In this document: positions 1 to 8,147 of the stretch, piece by piece
Numbering within the stretch: position 1 is the stretch's first letter
How the letters are laid out: each line of letters starts with the position of its first letter
NCBI RefSeq assembly: GCF_013041605.1
Contig: NZ_JABEQC010000006.1
Span: 211,299 to 275,298 of the forward strand
Direction: 5' to 3'
Source of the DNA: Vibrio plantisponsor
GTDB lineage: Bacteria; Pseudomonadota; Gammaproteobacteria; Enterobacterales; Vibrionaceae
DNA: 64,000 nt
Program-made: the position numbers and the translations under genes
The notes under the pieces: generated by a model
The model's database searches: none
The model's input: the letters and a program-made list of their open reading frames with translations, nothing else
Told to the model about the DNA's origin: nothing

Positions 1-714
1 GAAATCGCTTTTACCGTTCATGAAGAAGGCGGTTTAATGGGTTCTAAACACTTTGATATGAACTACATTCAGTCGGACAAAGCGATTGTTCTTGATACTG
101 GCGGCCCAATTGGCACCATTATTACTGCGGCACCTGGCCAACAAAAACTAAAAGTAACTGTTCACGGTAAACCTGCACACGCAGGATTAGCGCCAGAAGA
201 AGGTATCAGCGCAATTTCCGTTGCAGCGGAAGCCATTACGCAAATGAACTTATTGCGTATTGATGAAGAAACCACGGCTAACATCGGTATGGTAAACGGC
301 GGTTTGGCAACAAACATCGTAATGCCTGAACTCACAATCGTTGCTGAAGCACGTTCTCTCAATAACGAAAAACTGGCCGCTCAGGTAAAACATATGGTGG
401 ATACCTTTGAAGCTGTAGCTGAAAAGCACGGTGCAACGGTAGAGATCGATTCTCAGCGCTCTTACAACGCCTTTGTTATGGATGATAGTCACCCACACAT
501 CGCGACTATCAAGCAAGTGTTCGAGTCTATGGATATTGAGCCTAGAACTAAGAGTACAGGCGGCGGTAGTGATGCGAATAACTTCAATGAAAAAGGTTTA
601 ACTACGGTTAACCTGTCAACGGGCATGTCAAAAGTGCACACTACCGAAGAGTTCATCGCAGTTGCGGATCTCATCAAGATCAGTGAATTCATCAAAACCT
701 ATCTGACGCGTTAA
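1..714 (+). CDS. M20-family metallopeptidase (peptidase T-like), 5' truncated
   Basis: This is the C-terminal 237 residues of a zinc-dependent M20/M25 exopeptidase; the start lies left of the window. The visible frame opens with FTVHEEGG, the Glu-Glu catalytic/metal motif of the family. HGKPAHAG follows, typical of the lid (dimerisation) domain, and near the end comes STGMSKVHTTEEF, whose His is a zinc ligand in M20 enzymes. The order and spacing fit the PepT-like proteins of vibrios, which are cytosolic and trim small peptides. The exact substrate cannot be read from the sequence. It ends in TAA just before a hairpin terminator shared with the convergent neighbour. Family assignment is firm; the name pepT is less so. 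Confidence 0.85.
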   Translation, partial: EIAFTVHEEGGLMGSKHFDMNYIQSDKAIVLDTGGPIGTIITAAPGQQKLKVTVHGKPAHAGLAPEEGISAISVAAEAITQMNLLRIDEETTANIGMVNGGLATNIVMPELTIVAEARSLNNEKLAAQVKHMVDTFEAVAEKHGATVEIDSQRSYNAFVMDDSHPHIATIKQVFESMDIEPRTKSTGGGSDANNFNEKGLTTVNLSTGMSKVHTTEEFIAVADLIKISEFIKTYLTR

Positions 715-735
715 TACTAATTGCCAATGATAAGC

Positions 736-760
736 AAAAGCCCAGTTTAACTGGGCTTTT
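736..760. terminator. Bidirectional terminator
   Basis: A perfect 10-bp inverted repeat, AAAAGCCCAG-TTTAA-CTGGGCTTTT, has A-rich and T-rich flanks, so it can work on both strands. It lies between the convergent peptidase and Nudix-PAP2 genes. The stop codon of the Nudix-PAP2 gene falls inside the loop and right arm. Confidence 0.85.
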
Positions 761-2222
761 TAGTCTCTGTTGTAGCCGATGAGGTAAGTTTAATCATCGC
801 AACAAATACGATAATAATGGTCGGATATCGCGAAATTTCGACCACCAGAGACAAAATGCCACTCGAAGATACCTGTGCCGCAAGGTAGGAGATCACCATA
901 TATACCGCGGCCAATATCAGCGTAAACAGTAAACCTTGAAACAAGGTCAGATGTTCTCTTTGATTCTTCAAGGTAGTCGTAACAAGCGACATTACGATCA
1001 ATACCACCAACCAAGCGGAGAAAACAGGCAGCTGCCAGTAGTAAGCAAAAATTGCAGCAACCAAACTGATCCCCCACCAAACGCGGCGCGAGCCCATAAT
1101 GGTGCGAGCTTTCTCGGTTCTCTTGATGTCGAAACGAATGATATTCCAAGTAATTAACAGACCGAGAAACGCACCCACGGCCATGTCCGTTAGAAATGCA
1201 CTTCCTGAATAGAACTTTGACAGTATCAACCAAACAGCGGAAAGCCAGTAAGCTACGCCAAACCAATGACCGCCTAGCCTCTCCTTTTCCGTCATCAGCA
1301 AAATACCAATACTGCTCCATACCGCGACGGGTAAGCTTGGAAAACCTTTTCCGTAACTTGATACAAGCTGTAGTGATGGAAGATAAACATGTGGCCGAGG
1401 AAACGTAAAACCTTGCTGAGCAAACAGACAAATCAATGAACTAATACTGATAGCGAAACTTACCTTGTAGCAAACCGACTTGCCGCAACGCCAATAGAGC
1501 AACGGAAAGAGAATAATGCCGCAAACAGGTGAAGCGAATAGGTTGCCGCTCAACAGCAGGTTGTGGATAAAGCTACCCCACTGTTGAGGCAACTTATTTA
1601 CCCAGAGCTGAAACGCTTGAATCCATTTCAATTCGGATTGATGGAAACTTGGCGCAGCCTGAATCAGATCTGCAACAATTCTGATTGGCTGATCGGTAGC
1701 CCGTTGAAACATCTCAATGGTTGAATCCCACTCTTTGGGATAACGATATTGCTCTGAATTTACATAGGACGGATCTATCAGCATTGCACTAGACACTTCA
1801 ACGCCATAGTCGGGAGCAAACCAGACAGGTAATTCATACCCACCCATCGAGTTTTGGTGTTGATAGGCAATGATTTCTGATGAGCTGACGCAATCGAAGA
1901 AAATGGCCTTATCGGTATGACCTAGCTCTTCCCCAACCGTAACAACAATACCTGTTTCTTCCCAAGTTTCTCTTTGGGCAGCGAGTTGTGGTGGCTCACC
2001 GGGTTTAATGGTGCCACCGGGAATCGACAGTTGTTTGGTAATGATTTCTTTGACCAGAACAATCTTGTTGTCCGCCTTAATCAGACACAAAGCGCCTTTA
2101 TACGGACTCGCCATATTTGGCGCAGCAATATTCCCCTGCTCTTGAGCATAAGCAGGCAACAGGTATAAAAGCCAAAAAGCGGCAATAACTTCTAGCAACC
2201 GACGTTGAAACACTAAACTCAC
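747..2222 (-). CDS. Periplasmic Nudix hydrolase fused to degenerate PAP2 membrane domain
   Basis: A 491-residue two-domain protein. An N-terminal signal segment (about residues 9-25, AYA then Q) is followed by a Nudix domain. Its box at 70-92 is G-x5-E-x7-RE-x2-EE-x-G and carries all metal-binding glutamates, so diphosphate hydrolysis is plausible. Residues after about 225 form a multi-span membrane domain of PAP2 type. The PAP2 catalytic motifs are not intact: the Lys before RP is Gln269, the PSGH position reads PSLP (His replaced by Pro298), and the second His is Ala342; only Arg276, Pro277 and Asp346 remain. The start is GTG with a weak ribosome site; a second GTG three codons in is possible. 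Fusions of this kind are known in vibrios. The loss of phosphatase residues is read from the sequence; its consequence is inference. Confidence 0.8.
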   Translation of the reverse strand: MSLVFQRRLLEVIAAFWLLYLLPAYAQEQGNIAAPNMASPYKGALCLIKADNKIVLVKEIITKQLSIPGGTIKPGEPPQLAAQRETWEETGIVVTVGEELGHTDKAIFFDCVSSSEIIAYQHQNSMGGYELPVWFAPDYGVEVSSAMLIDPSYVNSEQYRYPKEWDSTIEMFQRATDQPIRIVADLIQAAPSFHQSELKWIQAFQLWVNKLPQQWGSFIHNLLLSGNLFASPVCGIILFPLLYWRCGKSVCYKVSFAISISSLICLFAQQGFTFPRPHVYLPSLQLVSSYGKGFPSLPVAVWSSIGILLMTEKERLGGHWFGVAYWLSAVWLILSKFYSGSAFLTDMAVGAFLGLLITWNIIRFDIKRTEKARTIMGSRRVWWGISLVAAIFAYYWQLPVFSAWLVVLIVMSLVTTTLKNQREHLTLFQGLLFTLILAAVYMVISYLAAQVSSSGILSLVVEISRYPTIIIVFVAMIKLTSSATTETKKPS

Positions 2223-2244
2223 TCTACGTTATTTATTCGTTATA

Positions 2245-2727
2245 TTAGCGGTGCTTAACCGATTTTCTCAGCCATGCGATATGAGGCTCAAACCCCGAAT
2301 CTTCATAGAATCGATGAGCATTTTTATTAAATGCCCAAACCTCTACGAACACTTGTTCAACGCCATAATCTATCAAGGTCGTTTCAAGCTTCTTATAGAG
2401 CATGGTTGCGACACCCTGTTTTCGAAATTCCGGTAAAACATACAGTTCATCGATACTGCCCATTGGCACTGGTTTGCTAACTGTAGAAATTAGTTCGCAA
2501 AAATGGCCAGTGATAAACCCTATGATCGAATCATTCTGCTTGGCGACATAAACCAGACATTCCGGTGAATCGAGATAGCGAGCAATGCTTTTTTCCTGTT
2601 CGATGTCTTCAGCAGTTTTAAAATGCTCAGGACAAGCGGAATGGTGCTCATGATGCAACTCATACATCAAATCATTGAGCATTTCTAAATCATCTGCGCG
2701 AGCAGCAACAATCGAAAGGTTGGACAT
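2245..2727 (-). CDS. GNAT family N-acetyltransferase
   Basis: A 160-residue single-domain GNAT protein. Motif A is visible as DELYVLPEFRKQGVATML, with the R-K-Q-G-V-A acetyl-CoA pyrophosphate loop. The C-terminal WAFNKNAHRFYEDSGF is the motif B/NAxxFY element of the superfamily. Such enzymes transfer acetyl from acetyl-CoA to small amines or protein N-termini; nothing here shows the acceptor. The gene is monocistronic or weakly coupled: it ends 22 bases before the Nudix-PAP2 start, and no strong Shine-Dalgarno precedes its ATG. The family call is sure, the substrate unknown. Confidence 0.85.
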   Translation of the reverse strand: MSNLSIVAARADDLEMLNDLMYELHHEHHSACPEHFKTAEDIEQEKSIARYLDSPECLVYVAKQNDSIIGFITGHFCELISTVSKPVPMGSIDELYVLPEFRKQGVATMLYKKLETTLIDYGVEQVFVEVWAFNKNAHRFYEDSGFEPHIAWLRKSVKHR

Positions 2728-2822
2728 GTTTGTATGCCGTTAAAAAATAAGCTTATTCGGATTTTATAAGATAACGTTCAAAAGAGCACTGCCAACTGCG
2801 GTTATTTGAAACTAAAAAAGAA

Positions 2823-2844
2823 AAACGTCCAATTAAGGACGTTT
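2823..2844 (-). terminator. Terminator of the marR-emrA-emrB operon
   Basis: On the minus strand an 8-bp stem, AAACGTCC-TTAATT-GGACGTTT, runs into a T-rich tract. It starts 14 bases after the emrB stop codon, the expected place for a Rho-independent terminator. Confidence 0.85.
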
Positions 2845-2857
2845 CTGTTACTAGACG

Positions 2858-4381
2858 TTATTTACTGGCTCCCGGTCTGCGCAGTAAGACCAGCAAAGGC
2901 AAGGTAAAGATACACACATACATCATCAATCTAAAATCTTGCAGGTAGCCGAAAATTGCTGCTTGGTTGGTCACTACGTTATTTAAACTAACCAATCCAG
3001 CCGTGGTTGATAAATCATAGGCACCTTTCTGAACTGCATCCTGCAAAGCTGGATTGAAGTTATTGATGTGCTCGGCATAAACAGCATGATTGATCTGAAC
3101 TCGATGAGACAAATAGGTTGTCACCACAGAGATACCAATACTACTACCAATATTTCTGACTAAGCTGTAGAGCGCGGTCGCTTCATTACGATAGCGTGGT
3201 GCAAGAGTCGAGAAACTCAATGTGGAAAGGGGAACAAACACTAAACCTAAGCCTAACCCTTGAACAATCCCCGTCCAAATAATTTCCCAACGAGTAATAT
3301 CGACAGAGAATTTGGTCATCTGCCACAAAGAGATAATCATCAGAACTAGCCCCGTAGCTACGAGGTAACGCAGATCTACTTTTCTCGCAACACGTCCAAC
3401 GATCATCATCCCCGTCATGGTTCCAAAGCCACGAGGTGTGAGTAAAAGCCCCACATCGAGTACTGGATAGCCCATGTAGTTTTGCAAAAATGGCGGCAAC
3501 AGTGCCATAGTCGCAAGCAAAATGACCCCGATCATAAACCCGAATAGCAAACCCACCACATAGTTGCGATCTTTAAACATCATAGGTTCAAGAAATGGCG
3601 CTTTATGCGTAAACATATGCACAGTGAACATATAGAACGCTAATACCGCTAGTGAGGCTTCGATAATCACTTCCAAGCTCGAAAACCAGTTCAGTGATTC
3701 ACCTCTATCCAAGAACATCTGTAAGCTACCGATAGCAAGCCCGAGTAAAGCAAAGCCAAACATGTCGAACCGTCGTGTAGTATCGATTGCCGTCTCTTTT
3801 ACGTAAGCTGCTATGCCCATCCAAGCCATAATGCCAAACGGTACGTTGATATAAAAAACCCAACGCCAGTTGTAATACTCCGTTAACCAACCGCCTAGTG
3901 ATGGACCAAGGATCGGTCCCACCATCACACCTACACCCCACATTGCCATTGCCGAGCCGTGCTGTTCGGTTGGGTATGTATCCAACAGCACAGACTGTGA
4001 CAAAGGAACCAAGCTTGCACCAAAAATGCCCTGTAAAATTCGGAATAAAATGATCTGCTCTAAAGATTGTGCCGCACCACAAAGCACTGAAGCAAAAGTG
4101 AATCCGAGCACTGAATACAAAAATAGACGTTTACGACCGATTCTTGCCGCCACAAAGCCCGTCAAAGGCATAGCAATAGCTGATGCTACGATATAAGACG
4201 TTAAAACCCAGGATATTTGGTCTTGAGTGGCACTCATTGTGCCTCTCATATGTGGTAACGCTACGTTTGCAATCGTGGTATCCAGTACTTGAATGATGGT
4301 TGCAAGCATGACCGACAAGGTAATAAACAGGCGTTTACTACCTTGGGTATCATCTGCATTCGTTTCGACGTGAGAAGTCAT
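2858..4381 (-). CDS. emrB: DHA2-family multidrug efflux MFS transporter (EmrB/QacA type)
   Basis: A 507-residue inner-membrane proton/drug antiporter with about 14 predicted hydrophobic spans, the DHA2 layout. Seen motifs are LDTTIANVALPHM in the first span (motif D1), GFVAARIGRKRLFL after span 2 (motif A), and the antiporter motif C around GPILGPSLGG, followed by WRWVFYINVPFG. It lies 13 bases after the membrane-fusion gene and in the marR operon, the standard emrAB arrangement. It would work with EmrA and an outer-membrane TolC-type channel, which is not encoded here. Substrates cannot be inferred. The ATG is preceded by GGAG at a workable distance. Confidence 0.9.
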   Translation of the reverse strand: MTSHVETNADDTQGSKRLFITLSVMLATIIQVLDTTIANVALPHMRGTMSATQDQISWVLTSYIVASAIAMPLTGFVAARIGRKRLFLYSVLGFTFASVLCGAAQSLEQIILFRILQGIFGASLVPLSQSVLLDTYPTEQHGSAMAMWGVGVMVGPILGPSLGGWLTEYYNWRWVFYINVPFGIMAWMGIAAYVKETAIDTTRRFDMFGFALLGLAIGSLQMFLDRGESLNWFSSLEVIIEASLAVLAFYMFTVHMFTHKAPFLEPMMFKDRNYVVGLLFGFMIGVILLATMALLPPFLQNYMGYPVLDVGLLLTPRGFGTMTGMMIVGRVARKVDLRYLVATGLVLMIISLWQMTKFSVDITRWEIIWTGIVQGLGLGLVFVPLSTLSFSTLAPRYRNEATALYSLVRNIGSSIGISVVTTYLSHRVQINHAVYAEHINNFNPALQDAVQKGAYDLSTTAGLVSLNNVVTNQAAIFGYLQDFRLMMYVCIFTLPLLVLLRRPGASK

Positions 4382-4394
4382 CGTCTAACTCCAC

Positions 4395-5465
4395 TTACAA
4401 AGACAGGTGACGTTGATGGTGAGTGTCGACAGTGACTACGGCACTTAAACCCGCACGCAGTTTAGGCGCACCTTCTTCTTGCTCTAAACGAATGCGAATT
4501 GGCAAGCGTTGCGCGATCTTCACCCAGTTACCCGTTGCGTTTTGTGCAGGAATAACTGAGAACTCAGCACCAGTTGCGGGACTCAAGCTTTCCACTGTAC
4601 CTTTCCAAGTAAAGCCCGGTGCATAGTCCACCTTCACTTCGACATCTTGACCGGTTTTCACGTGTGTTAATTCAGTTTCGGTAAAGTTTGCCTCAATCCA
4701 GATATCAGAATCCGACACCAACATCATTGCCAAACTTCCCGGTGAGATGTACTGACCTTTTTCAACCACTTTAGTCACAACGCCGTCAGCCGGCGCATAC
4801 AGATTCACGTGAGCAAGATCGTTTTCCGCTTTGTCTAGCGCCGCTACCGCTGCACGATATTTAGGGTGAAGTTCAATCGGTGCGTTAACATCACCGCCCA
4901 GACTCTCTTCAACCTGCTTTAACCCTTTTTTAAGCGCGTTCACTTCAAGCTCAACCAGCAGCGTATTTTGACGAGCTGAATCATATTGAGATTGAGAGGT
5001 GTACTTTTTCTTGAGCAGATCAAGTTGACGCTTTTCTTCTTTCTTCAGGTATTCGTGCTGGCTTTTTGATACATCAATATTAGCCAGTTTGCTTTGGTAT
5101 TCTGCTTTCAATGTCGTTAGCGTGGTCTTTACATCATTCAAATTGGCGCGCGCTTGTTCGACGGCAATTTTGTATGACGTCGGGTCAATTTGAAGCAGCA
5201 AGTCCCCTGCTTTCACTAACTGGTTCTCTTCCACTGGCACATCAACAATACGCCCAGATACTTCGGAAGTGATCGACGTTTTGTCCGCTTTCACATAAGC
5301 GTTTTCTGTTTCAACATATCTACCGCCATGCAGATAAATGGCGACACCGCCAGCCACAGCGAGTAAAGGGACGAGAAAGAGCATAACGGCACGCTTGGTT
5401 TTACGACGCGATTTAGGCACTAATGTTGAAACCGGTTTTTCATGCTCTGGTTTGGAATTAGACAT
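4395..5465 (-). CDS. emrA: HlyD/EmrA-type membrane-fusion protein
   Basis: 356 residues: a short basic cytosolic N-terminus, one membrane anchor at about 28-45, then a periplasmic adaptor. The half-motif GRYVETENAYVKADKTSITSE and the later YAPADGVVTKVVEKGQYISPG are the two halves of the biotinyl/lipoyl domain. Between them is a Gln/Lys-rich coiled-coil hairpin (about residues 110-205). This is the EmrA architecture that links the transporter to an outer-membrane channel. The gene sits 18 bases after marR and 13 before emrB. The ATG follows AGGA at nine bases. Family call firm; the symbol is by architecture and context. Confidence 0.9.
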   Translation of the reverse strand: MSNSKPEHEKPVSTLVPKSRRKTKRAVMLFLVPLLAVAGGVAIYLHGGRYVETENAYVKADKTSITSEVSGRIVDVPVEENQLVKAGDLLLQIDPTSYKIAVEQARANLNDVKTTLTTLKAEYQSKLANIDVSKSQHEYLKKEEKRQLDLLKKKYTSQSQYDSARQNTLLVELEVNALKKGLKQVEESLGGDVNAPIELHPKYRAAVAALDKAENDLAHVNLYAPADGVVTKVVEKGQYISPGSLAMMLVSDSDIWIEANFTETELTHVKTGQDVEVKVDYAPGFTWKGTVESLSPATGAEFSVIPAQNATGNWVKIAQRLPIRIRLEQEEGAPKLRAGLSAVVTVDTHHQRHLSL

Positions 5466-5483
5466 ACGAGGTGTTCCTGAAAA

Positions 5484-5921
5484 TTAAGACTTTGGTTTGT
5501 TTTCTAAAGAAAGATTGCTATGTATATGATTGAGCGTTTTAACAAACTGCTCGATTTCTTGTTCTGAAAGGCCGTCCAGCGCTTCTGCCCAGATACCATT
5601 GGCGACACTTTTCACTTTTTTAAGTTGCTCATCCGCTGCCGGAAGCAAATAGATGAGATGAGCTCGTCTGTCTGTAGGGTCAGGACGTCTTTCAACAAAA
5701 CCTTCCTCGACCAGTGAGTCGATCACTCTGACTAACGTCATAGGCTTGATGTCTAACACTTCCGCCAAATCGACCTGTTTAACACCTTGGCGACAAGCGA
5801 TATGCGACAAAGCTTTTGCTTGAGCGAGCGTTAAGCATGTAGAACTCGACGCAGATTCGTAGCGTTTTCGTACGATTCGCGTCACATCCCAAAGCAAATA
5901 CCCTATCGATGGAGTTGTCAT
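5484..5921 (-). CDS. MarR-family transcriptional regulator
   Basis: 145 residues with a winged helix-turn-helix. The recognition-helix area is QVDLAEVLDIKPMTLVRVIDSL and the wing is FVERRPDPTDRRAHLIYL, including the conserved DxRR. MarR proteins bind palindromes as dimers and let go when a small phenolic or toxic ligand binds. As the first gene of the efflux operon it probably represses itself and emrAB through the TATATGTAA repeats just upstream. AGGTAA seven to eight bases ahead of the ATG supports this start. Confidence 0.9.
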   Translation of the reverse strand: MTTPSIGYLLWDVTRIVRKRYESASSSTCLTLAQAKALSHIACRQGVKQVDLAEVLDIKPMTLVRVIDSLVEEGFVERRPDPTDRRAHLIYLLPAADEQLKKVKSVANGIWAEALDGLSEQEIEQFVKTLNHIHSNLSLENKPKS

Positions 5922-5962
5922 AACATTACCTATGTTGGATGTTTTTGAGGTTTACAGGATGG

Positions 5963-6011
5963 TATATGTAACAAGTTATTACATATAGTAAGCATTACTT
6001 ATTATATGTAA
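5963..6011. promoter_or_regulatory. Candidate MarR operator
   Basis: A perfect 9-bp inverted repeat, TATATGTAA at 5963-5971 and TTACATATA at 5979-5987, is separated by 7 bases. A third half-site TATATGTAA occurs at 6003-6011 and a looser one (TTACATATG) at 6060-6068. They lie 42 to about 150 bases upstream of the marR start codon, where a self-repressing MarR dimer would bind. Repeats are seen; protein assignment is inferred. Confidence 0.55.
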
Positions 6012-6128
6012 AGCCTATAGATTCATAGAATTTATGCGTTAAATGCTAACTCTCTGTTTTTACATATGTTTCAAAGTGTAAATTTTTTAGAGTCGAGCTG
6101 GATAAGAGAGAGGTGGAAAACCAAAGGC

Positions 6129-6154
6129 AAAAAAAGTGCCCCGATATCGGAGCA
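6129..6154 (-). terminator. Terminator of the prp operon
   Basis: On the minus strand GTGCTCCGATATCGGGGCAC folds into a hairpin with one mismatched pair and is followed at once by seven T residues. It lies 53 bases beyond the prpE stop codon. Confidence 0.85.
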
Positions 6155-6206
6155 CAAACGTTCGCCATGAACATAGAAGTAGAAAATATGTACCAACAAC
6201 AGCAGA

Positions 6207-8084
6207 TTAAACGTGCAGAATTTTCTCTAGCTCATTCAAACTGCTTGGGTCATCAATGGTAGAAGGGACAGTGTAACTTTCTCCGTCTGCAATCTGACGG
6301 ATAATACGGCGCAATATCTTTCCTGAACGCGTCTTCGGTAAACGCTCCACGACCAAAGCATGTTTAAAGCATGCGACGGCACCGATATGGCTACGAACAC
6401 TATTGACCAGTTCAGATTCCAGCGATTCGAGATCAACTTTCACACCGTCTTTCAACACAACCAACCCTAATGGAAGCTGGCCTTTGAGTTCGTCATGCAC
6501 TCCGACAACCGCACACTCAGCTACGGCTGGGTGGGCACCAACAATCTCTTCCATCTCACCAGTCGAGAGTCGATGTCCAGCAACGTTAATCACATCATCG
6601 ATTCGTCCCATAATGAACAGATATCCGTCTTCATCCAGATAACCGCCATCGCCAGAAACATAGTAATCAGGGAACTGAGCCAAATACCCCGTTTCGAATC
6701 GATCATGGTTACGCCAAACTGTGGTCAAACAACTTGGTGGTAACGGTCTTTTCAGTGCAACAAAACCCTGTTGATTGGGAGGAAGAACCTCTCCCACTTC
6801 GTTCAAGATTTCAACTTGATAGCCCGGAATTGGCTTAGTCGCAGAGCCTGCTTTTACAGGCATTAATTCAATACCTGTCGGGTTACCCGCAATAGCCCAA
6901 CCTGTTTCGGTTTGCCACCAGTGATCAATAACGGGTTTGTTGGTTTTCTCTTGCACCCATTCTAGCGTTGGAGGATCTAATCGCTCACCAGCCATAAAAA
7001 TGGTTTTAAGATGATTCAGATTGTACTTCTCTAAAAGTTCGCCATTAGGGTCTTCTTTCTTAATGGCACGGAAAGCGGTTGGCGCAGAGAACAAAGCCGT
7101 CACCTTGTATTCCTGACAAACACGCCAGAAAGCGCCCGGATCCGGTGTTCTTACTGGTTTACCTTCGTACAAAATCGTCGTGCATCCATGAATAAGCGGC
7201 GCATACACAATGTAGGAATGCCCCACCACCCAGCCTACATCTGACGCAGCCCAAAATACGCCGTCTTGCGGCATATCGTAAATACAACTCATTGAGTACT
7301 TCATGGCAACAGCGTGTCCACCATTATCACGAACCACGCCTTTAGGCTTGCCCGTTGTACCTGATGTATAAAGAATGTAGAGCGGATCTGTTGCCAACAC
7401 TGGTACACAGGCATGAGGCAATGCTTTCTCGTACTGTGCACTCCAATCTAAATCGCGTTCGTTGTCGAGATCGGCTAAACATTCAGGACGTTGGAATACC
7501 ATCACTTTTTCAGGTTTCCAGCGGCTATCCATGATTGCTTTATCGACCATAGGCTTGTATGGAATGACCTTATTGATTTCAATACCGCATGAAGCAGTCA
7601 TGATCACTTTCGGTTCTGCATCTTCAATACGAACAGCCAATTCATTGGGCGCAAAACCGCCAAAAACAACCGAATGAATCGCACCAAGACGTGCGCAAGC
7701 CAGCATAGCCATGGCGGCTTCCGGGATCATCGGCATATAGATAATCACTCGATCGCCTTTTGTGACCCCTTGGTCAGCCAGCATGCCAGCAACACGCGCT
7801 ACAGTGTCACGTAATGCGAAATAGCTATAACGCTGTTTCTTACCTGTTACAGGCGAATCATAAATGAGTGCAGTTTGGTCGCCTCGACCTTGCTCACAAT
7901 GGTAATCTAAGGCAAGCCAAGATGTATTGAGCAAACCATCTGGATACCAGCGTTCGATGCCATTTTCATCTTTCTTTAAAATAGTTTGCGGAAATTCAAA
8001 CCAATCAATTTTCTGGGCTTGCGCATGCCAGAATGATTCCGGTTGCTCTTTTGCCCATAGATATTCCTTCAAATACGCAGACAT
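6207..8084 (-). CDS. prpE: Propionyl-CoA synthetase
   Basis: Activates propionate with ATP and CoA to propionyl-CoA in the cytosol, the entry step of the 2-methylcitrate cycle. The 625 residues (about the usual 628) show an ACAS N-terminal segment, the AMP-binding P-loop YTSGTTGKPKGV, the hinge region GRIDDVINVAGHRLSTGE, and the catalytic KTRSGKILRR with Lys near residue 589. It is the last gene of the prp operon, 63 bases after prpF and just before a terminator. With PduW in the same window, propionate released by propanediol breakdown could be recaptured here. A close alternative, acetyl-CoA synthetase, is less likely given the operon. Confidence 0.95.
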   Translation of the reverse strand: MSAYLKEYLWAKEQPESFWHAQAQKIDWFEFPQTILKKDENGIERWYPDGLLNTSWLALDYHCEQGRGDQTALIYDSPVTGKKQRYSYFALRDTVARVAGMLADQGVTKGDRVIIYMPMIPEAAMAMLACARLGAIHSVVFGGFAPNELAVRIEDAEPKVIMTASCGIEINKVIPYKPMVDKAIMDSRWKPEKVMVFQRPECLADLDNERDLDWSAQYEKALPHACVPVLATDPLYILYTSGTTGKPKGVVRDNGGHAVAMKYSMSCIYDMPQDGVFWAASDVGWVVGHSYIVYAPLIHGCTTILYEGKPVRTPDPGAFWRVCQEYKVTALFSAPTAFRAIKKEDPNGELLEKYNLNHLKTIFMAGERLDPPTLEWVQEKTNKPVIDHWWQTETGWAIAGNPTGIELMPVKAGSATKPIPGYQVEILNEVGEVLPPNQQGFVALKRPLPPSCLTTVWRNHDRFETGYLAQFPDYYVSGDGGYLDEDGYLFIMGRIDDVINVAGHRLSTGEMEEIVGAHPAVAECAVVGVHDELKGQLPLGLVVLKDGVKVDLESLESELVNSVRSHIGAVACFKHALVVERLPKTRSGKILRRIIRQIADGESYTVPSTIDDPSSLNELEKILHV

Positions 8085-8147
8085 TGTGCTTCTCCTTTTT
8101 ATACCCCAAGTTTTATCGCCAAAGACAACTTGGAATAATGTTCTGGC

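Noticed and set aside
790..1431. A 213-codon minus-strand ORF inside the Nudix-PAP2 gene in another frame
   Set aside because: It is a shadow frame of a well-supported gene, with no ribosome site and Arg/Ser/Cys-rich composition.
3726..4082. 118-codon ORF inside emrB
   Set aside because: Same strand, different frame, no domain; overlaps conserved transporter motifs.
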